This document shows, piece by piece, positions 7,037 through 10,314 of a stretch of 10,314 nt of DNA. Below the pieces are notes generated by a model. That model saw only the letters and a program-made list of their open reading frames with translations. It was not told the origin of the DNA and searched no databases. The translations under genes and the position numbers were made by a program. The stretch covers positions 1 through 10,314 of the forward strand of contig CAAFWD010000211.1 of NCBI GenBank assembly GCA_900766645.1. Reading direction: 5' to 3'. Position 1 is the first letter of the stretch. Every line of letters begins with the position of its first letter. The DNA is from an uncultured Cetobacterium sp. (GTDB taxonomy: Bacteria; Fusobacteriota; Fusobacteriia; Fusobacteriales; Fusobacteriaceae).

Positions 7037-8104
7037 ATGGAAAAGCTGTTAATGAAAGGAAACGAAGCAATTGGAACAGCGGCTATAAAATCAGGATGTA
7101 AATTTTTCTTTGGGTATCCCATAACACCTCAAAATGAGATCCCAGAGTTTATGTCAAGGGAGTTACCAAAAGTTGGAGGATGTTTTATTCAAGCTGAGTC
7201 TGAAGTTGCAGCTATAAATATGGTTTATGGGGCTGCTGGAACAGGAGCAAGATGTATGACTTCATCTTCATCTCCTGGAATGTCTCTTAAACAAGAAGGA
7301 ATCTCCTATATAGTTGGAGCTGAACTTCCATGTTTAATTGTGAATGTTATGAGAGGAGGACCTGGACTTGGAGGGATTCAGCCATCTCAAGCAGATTATT
7401 TTCAAGCTACAAGAGGTGGAGGAAATGGAGATTATTACATGCCAGTGTATGCTCCTGCTACAGTTCAAGAAACTGTAGATCTTATAGGAAGGGGATTTAA
7501 TGTAGCAGATAAATATAGAACCCCAGTTATGATTCTTATTGATGGAATGACAGGACAGATGATGGAGCCAGTTGTATTTTCCAAAGAGGAAAAATCTGAA
7601 GTTATTGAAAAACCGTGGGCTACAACAGGAACGAAAGAAAAAAGAGAGCCAAATATAATAAACTCTTTATATTTGAAACCAGAGGAGTTAGAGGAACATT
7701 GTAATAAACTTTTTGAAAAGTATGAGGTGATAAAGAACTCTGAATGTTTATGGGAAGAGGTAAATTTAGATGATGCAGAGATAGTTTTAGTTGCTTACGG
7801 AACAACATCAAGAATAACCAAAAATGTTATGAGCAGTTTAAGAGAAGAGGGATTAAAAGTTGGAATGATAAGACCAATTACTGTGTGGCCTTTCCCTTAC
7901 GACGCTATTAGAAATTTAAAAGATAATGTAAAAAATATATTGGTTGTTGAGATGAGTAAGGGTCAGATGATAGAGGATGTAAGACTTGGAAATGAGGGTA
8001 GAAAAAAAGTACATTTCTATGGAAGAACTGGCGGAATAATTCCTACACCAGAGGAGATAACTCTAAAAGTAAGAGAGATTTTAAAAGAGGGAGGGGATAA
8101 ATAA
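7037..8104 (+). CDS. vorB: 2-oxoacid:ferredoxin oxidoreductase alpha subunit (VorB-type, 2-oxoisovalerate family)
   Basis: A 355-residue subunit holding the pyrimidine-binding half of the TPP site, with a C-terminal transketolase-like domain. Motifs include GYPITPQNEIPEF (26-38), QAESEVAAINM with E54 as the probable TPP-activating glutamate, TSSSSPGMSLKQEG (75-88), the RGGPGLGG segment with PSQADY (107-121), and, in the C-terminal domain, VAYGTTSRI (around 255-263) and GMIRPITVWPFP. The length fits the VorB/KorA alpha subunit without the fused gamma domain, which here is a separate gene. Members of this group act on 2-oxoisovalerate, 2-oxoisocaproate or 2-oxoglutarate, and the neighbouring amino acid dehydrogenase and Ptb/Buk favour branched-chain substrates. 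Naming differs between archaeal systems; vorB follows common genome annotation for this subunit. The stop overlaps the next ATG by one base (TAATG). Confidence 0.9.
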   Translation: MEKLLMKGNEAIGTAAIKSGCKFFFGYPITPQNEIPEFMSRELPKVGGCFIQAESEVAAINMVYGAAGTGARCMTSSSSPGMSLKQEGISYIVGAELPCLIVNVMRGGPGLGGIQPSQADYFQATRGGGNGDYYMPVYAPATVQETVDLIGRGFNVADKYRTPVMILIDGMTGQMMEPVVFSKEEKSEVIEKPWATTGTKEKREPNIINSLYLKPEELEEHCNKLFEKYEVIKNSECLWEEVNLDDAEIVLVAYGTTSRITKNVMSSLREEGLKVGMIRPITVWPFPYDAIRNLKDNVKNILVVEMSKGQMIEDVRLGNEGRKKVHFYGRTGGIIPTPEEITLKVREILKEGGDK

Positions 8105-8865
8105 TGGTAGTAGGATATAAAAGAACAAAAGGTTTGAGAGATATAAGTACCCATTATTGTCCTGGATGTACTCATGGAATAATTCATAAATTGGTAGCTG
8201 AGGTATTAGAGGAACTGGGAGTTCTTGGAGAAACTGTGGGAGTAGCTCCTGTTGGTTGCTCTGTTTTGGCTTATAAATATTTTAATTGTGATATGCACGA
8301 AGCTGCTCATGGTAGGGCACCAGCTGTGGCAACAGGAATAAAAAGAGCTCTTCCAAAAAATGTTGTTTTTACATATCAAGGAGATGGAGATCTAGCTTCT
8401 ATAGGAACTGCTGAAATAGTTCATGCAGCAGCCAGGGGAGAAAAGTTTGTAACTATATTTGTTAATAATGCAATCTATGGAATGACAGGGGGGCAGATGG
8501 CTCCTACAACATTGATTGGACAAAAAACAACGACATCTCCATATGGAAGAGATCTATTACTTCAAGGAGCACCAATAAAAATATCAGAAATGTTATCAAC
8601 TTTAGATGGAACTCATTATATAGAAAGAGTTTCTGTTCATGATCCTGGAAATATTAGAAAAGCTAAAAAAGCTATAAAAAAAGCTTTTGAACTTCAACTG
8701 CAGGGAAAAGGGTTCTCTTTAATAGAGGTGCTTTCAACATGTCCTACAAACTGGGGAAAAACTCCAGCTGAGGCGTTAATATGGTTGAAAGAGAATATGA
8801 TTCCAATATATCCTTTAGGTGTTTATAAGGATCAAGAAGCAGTGGAAAAGGAGGGCAAAGAATGA
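8104..8865 (+). CDS. 2-oxoacid:ferredoxin oxidoreductase beta subunit (TPP and [4Fe-4S] binding)
   Basis: A 253-residue subunit that binds the diphosphate half of TPP and the proximal iron-sulfur cluster. The TPP motif starts at GDGD (93-96) and ends in NN (121-122), followed by IYGMTGGQ. Four cysteines occupy the positions expected for the proximal [4Fe-4S] cluster of this family: C19 and C22 (HYCPGCTHG), C52 (VGCS) and C213 (STCPTNW). Together with the two clusters of the small subunit this makes three clusters, as in pyruvate:ferredoxin oxidoreductase. The length is normal for KorB/VorA-type beta subunits. GGGAGGGG (8090-8097) precedes the ATG. The stop overlaps the gamma start as ATGA, pointing to coupled translation and equal stoichiometry. 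Confidence 0.93.
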   Translation: MVVGYKRTKGLRDISTHYCPGCTHGIIHKLVAEVLEELGVLGETVGVAPVGCSVLAYKYFNCDMHEAAHGRAPAVATGIKRALPKNVVFTYQGDGDLASIGTAEIVHAAARGEKFVTIFVNNAIYGMTGGQMAPTTLIGQKTTTSPYGRDLLLQGAPIKISEMLSTLDGTHYIERVSVHDPGNIRKAKKAIKKAFELQLQGKGFSLIEVLSTCPTNWGKTPAEALIWLKENMIPIYPLGVYKDQEAVEKEGKE

Positions 8866-9434
8866 GTAGGGAAACAGAAGCGGTTATATTTTCAGGTTTT
8901 GGAGGACAGGGAGTAATGTCTATGGGAAAAATGATTGCATATTCTGGAATGCTTGAAAATAAAGAGGTTTCATGGTTACCATCTTATGGCCCAGAGATGA
9001 GAGGAGGAACAGCAAATTGTTCTGTAATAGTTTCAGAAAAACAGATTGGATCTCCTATTATTACTAAAAATGCAACGTCAGTAATAGCAATGAACCTACC
9101 ATCTTTAAAAAAGTTTGAACATTCTCTTATAAAAGGGGGTCTACTTTTGATAAATTCCTCTTTAGTAAGTGAGAAGTGCGAAAGAGAGGATGTGGAAACA
9201 CATTATGTTCCAGCTAATGATATAGCTTTAGAAAAGTGTGGAAGTGTAAAAGTTGCTAATATGGTTATGCTTGGGGCATATTTAGAATTAAATAAAGTTG
9301 TAAAGCAAGAAACTTTAATGAACTCTTTTCTAAAAGTTTTTGGAGAGAATAAAAAGGAGATGTTGCCTTTAAATGAAAAAGCTTTAGAACTTGGAAGAGA
9401 GTTTATCAAAAAGGAAAGAGAAAATGTTAGGTAA
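8862..9434 (+). CDS. 2-oxoacid:ferredoxin oxidoreductase gamma subunit
   Basis: A 190-residue subunit of the POR gamma family, which in this enzyme class contributes to CoA handling. Visible motifs are SGFGGQGVMSMGK (11-23) and LPSYGPEMRGGTANC (39-53), both classic for the family, then a Rossmann-like alternation of strands and helices. Length is typical (about 180-200). The ATG is preceded by AAAAGGAGGG (8846-8855) and overlaps the beta stop by 4 bases. The C-terminal end overlaps the next gene by 11 bases. With the three preceding genes it completes a four-subunit oxidoreductase. Confidence 0.92.
   Translation: MSRETEAVIFSGFGGQGVMSMGKMIAYSGMLENKEVSWLPSYGPEMRGGTANCSVIVSEKQIGSPIITKNATSVIAMNLPSLKKFEHSLIKGGLLLINSSLVSEKCEREDVETHYVPANDIALEKCGSVKVANMVMLGAYLELNKVVKQETLMNSFLKVFGENKKEMLPLNEKALELGREFIKKERENVR
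9411..9420 (+). promoter_or_regulatory. Ribosome binding site that selects ATG 9424 of the P-loop gene
   Basis: AAGGAAAGAG, inside the gamma coding sequence, places GGA 8 bases before ATG 9424. The longer in-frame version from TTG 9391 would add an 11-residue Lys/Glu-rich extension before the conserved first strand and has no comparable site. Confidence 0.65.
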
Positions 9435-10101
9435 AAAAAGTGTGATTTTATGTGGTCACTATGGAAGTGGAAAATCTGAAGTGGCTTCTAATATAGCACT
9501 TAAATCTAAATGGCCTAATAAAAAACTTTATGATTTGGATATTGTAAATCCATATTTTAGAAATAACCTTCTTATAAAAAAGTTTCAAGAGAATGGAATT
9601 AAATTTGTTTCAGGAACAGTTGAAGGTCTAAATGCTGATCTTCCATCTCTACCAAATATTCAAATAGAGAAGGATGAAAAGATAATAATAGATTTAGGTG
9701 GAGATGCTGTAGGCGCCACAGTTTTGAAACCTTATTGTGAGAGTAAATTTAAAGATAAAGATATTGATCTATTTATGGTAATAAACTGTAATAGATATGA
9801 AACAAAGGATGAAGAGGGGATAATTAAACATATAAAAAATATTGAAAGTACTTTAAATATGAGGATAACAGGATTAATTTCAAACACTCACTTTTTAAAA
9901 GATACAGGGATAGATGATATATTAAAGGGATATGAGATAGTAAAAAAAGTTGAAAAAAAATGTGATATCCCCATTGTGGCAATAACCTACCCTCAAGAAT
10001 ATATTGATAAGGAAGATTTAAAAAGATATATTTTAGATAAGGAGGCTATAGAAAAACTCTTTCCCTTAGATTTAAATCTCCGTGAAAAGTGGATGTATTA
10101 A
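9424..10101 (+). CDS. Uncharacterised P-loop ATP-binding protein in the branched-chain fermentation operon
   Basis: A 225-residue soluble protein with a Walker A motif after the first strand (GHYGSGKS, 11-18), a conserved-looking DLDIVNPYFR (37-46) where MinD/ParA-type proteins have their first switch aspartate, and IIIDLGGDAVGA (87-98) as a Walker B/switch II segment. NTH (154-156) follows a GLIS strand, plausibly the base-recognition loop. The layout resembles SIMIBI-class (MinD/CobB-like) NTPases, but the Walker A lacks the deviant signature lysine of MinD/ParA. There is no DNA-binding, Fe-S or membrane-anchoring segment that I can see. It overlaps the gamma gene by 11 bases and is followed by the kinase after 21 bases, so it is co-expressed with the pathway. 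I do not recognise a named function. A role in assembling, activating or regulating the oxidoreductase or the kinase is only a guess from context. Confidence 0.88.
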   Translation: MLGKKSVILCGHYGSGKSEVASNIALKSKWPNKKLYDLDIVNPYFRNNLLIKKFQENGIKFVSGTVEGLNADLPSLPNIQIEKDEKIIIDLGGDAVGATVLKPYCESKFKDKDIDLFMVINCNRYETKDEEGIIKHIKNIESTLNMRITGLISNTHFLKDTGIDDILKGYEIVKKVEKKCDIPIVAITYPQEYIDKEDLKRYILDKEAIEKLFPLDLNLREKWMY

Positions 10102-10109
10102 TTGGTTTT

Positions 10110-10117
10110 GAGGAGGT
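10110..10117 (+). promoter_or_regulatory. Ribosome binding site for the TTG start of the kinase gene
   Basis: GAGGAGGT lies 5 bases before TTG 10123, in the 21-base gap after the P-loop gene. The next in-frame ATG comes well after the conserved N-terminal motif, so the TTG must be the start. Confidence 0.82.
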
Positions 10118-10122
10118 ATTAA

Positions 10123-10314
10123 TTGAAAAATTTTAATATTTTAACAATAAATCCAGGATCTACCTCAACAAAAATATCATACTTTCATGAAACAGGCCAA
10201 GAGATAAAAGAGGAGTTACACCATGAAGTTGAAGAGCTAAAAGGTATGACTCAAGAGGAAGAGATTGATTATAGATATAATCTTATAAGGGAGAGTGTAA
10301 AGAAAAATAATATA
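10123..10314 (+). CDS. buk: Butyrate / branched-chain fatty acid kinase, N-terminal part (cut by window end)
   Basis: Only the first 64 codons are present, and the frame is open to the window edge. Translation from TTG gives MKNFNILTINPGSTSTKISY, the first strand and phosphate-binding NPGSTSTK motif of butyrate kinases in the acetate kinase/ASKHA family. It is followed by the charged region with HHEVEEL typical of Buk N-termini. The full protein should be about 350-360 residues. It would convert butyryl-phosphate or branched acyl-phosphate plus ADP to the free acid plus ATP, the energy-yielding last step after Ptb. Unlike many ptb-buk pairs, here the two genes are separated by the oxidoreductase genes and the P-loop gene. 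Confidence 0.9.
   Translation, partial: MKNFNILTINPGSTSTKISYFHETGQEIKEELHHEVEELKGMTQEEEIDYRYNLIRESVKKNNI

Noticed and set aside
9391..9423. TTG 9391 as the start of the P-loop protein
   Set aside because: It would add a charged 11-residue leader before the first strand and lengthen the overlap with the gamma gene. ATG 9424 has a suitable ribosome binding site and puts the Walker A at the usual distance from the N-terminus.
7037..9434. Assignment of the oxidoreductase to 2-oxoglutarate (KorABCD) or pyruvate
   Set aside because: Subunit sequences alone do not exclude 2-oxoglutarate, but the co-transcribed leucine dehydrogenase, Ptb and Buk would make little sense with succinyl-CoA or acetyl-CoA. 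A branched-chain substrate is the simpler reading.

Overview
The window is AT-rich DNA from an anaerobic, amino-acid-fermenting bacterium. The base composition, AGA/ATA/TTA-rich codon use, strong GGAGG-type ribosome binding sites, frequent TTG starts and ferredoxin-linked metabolism fit a member of the Fusobacteriota (Fusobacterium or Cetobacterium type). A low-GC clostridium is the main alternative. The assignment is an inference from style and gene content, not from a marker gene. All convincing genes are on the + strand.

Layout. (1) 71-1549 encodes an alanine/glycine:cation symporter (AGCS family) and is followed by a strong intrinsic terminator (1555-1583). (2) A 17-bp-spaced promoter (1585-1613) drives a free-standing large cytosolic protein of about 991 residues with a C-terminal DUF4132-like region (1646-4621). 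It has its own terminator (4632-4662), so it is a one-gene transcription unit of unknown function. (3) A promoter at about 4738-4767, with an inverted repeat across the -35 element and spacer, precedes a tightly packed operon that runs off the right edge. Its order is leucine/branched-chain amino acid dehydrogenase, phosphate acyltransferase (Ptb), a four-subunit 2-oxoacid:ferredoxin oxidoreductase (ferredoxin-like, alpha, beta, gamma), an uncharacterised P-loop ATPase, and the start of butyrate/branched-chain acid kinase (Buk). No terminator is visible inside the operon, and the genes abut or overlap (8-bp gap, 13-bp gap, stop directly followed by ATG, 1-nt overlap, ATGA overlap, 11-nt overlap, 21-bp gap).

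How the genes work together. The operon reads as a complete oxidative branch of branched-chain amino acid fermentation. Leucine, valine or isoleucine is oxidatively deaminated to the 2-oxoacid, with NADH and ammonium formed. The 2-oxoacid is oxidatively decarboxylated to the branched acyl-CoA, with reduced ferredoxin and CO2 formed. Ptb exchanges CoA for phosphate, and the kinase makes ATP and releases isovalerate, isobutyrate or 2-methylbutyrate. It resembles the Bacillus ptb-bcd-buk-bkd operon with the NAD-linked, lipoamide-dependent dehydrogenase replaced by a ferredoxin-dependent enzyme. The less ordinary items are the P-loop protein inserted between the oxidoreductase and the kinase, the candidate operator at the operon promoter, and the orphan DUF4132 protein.
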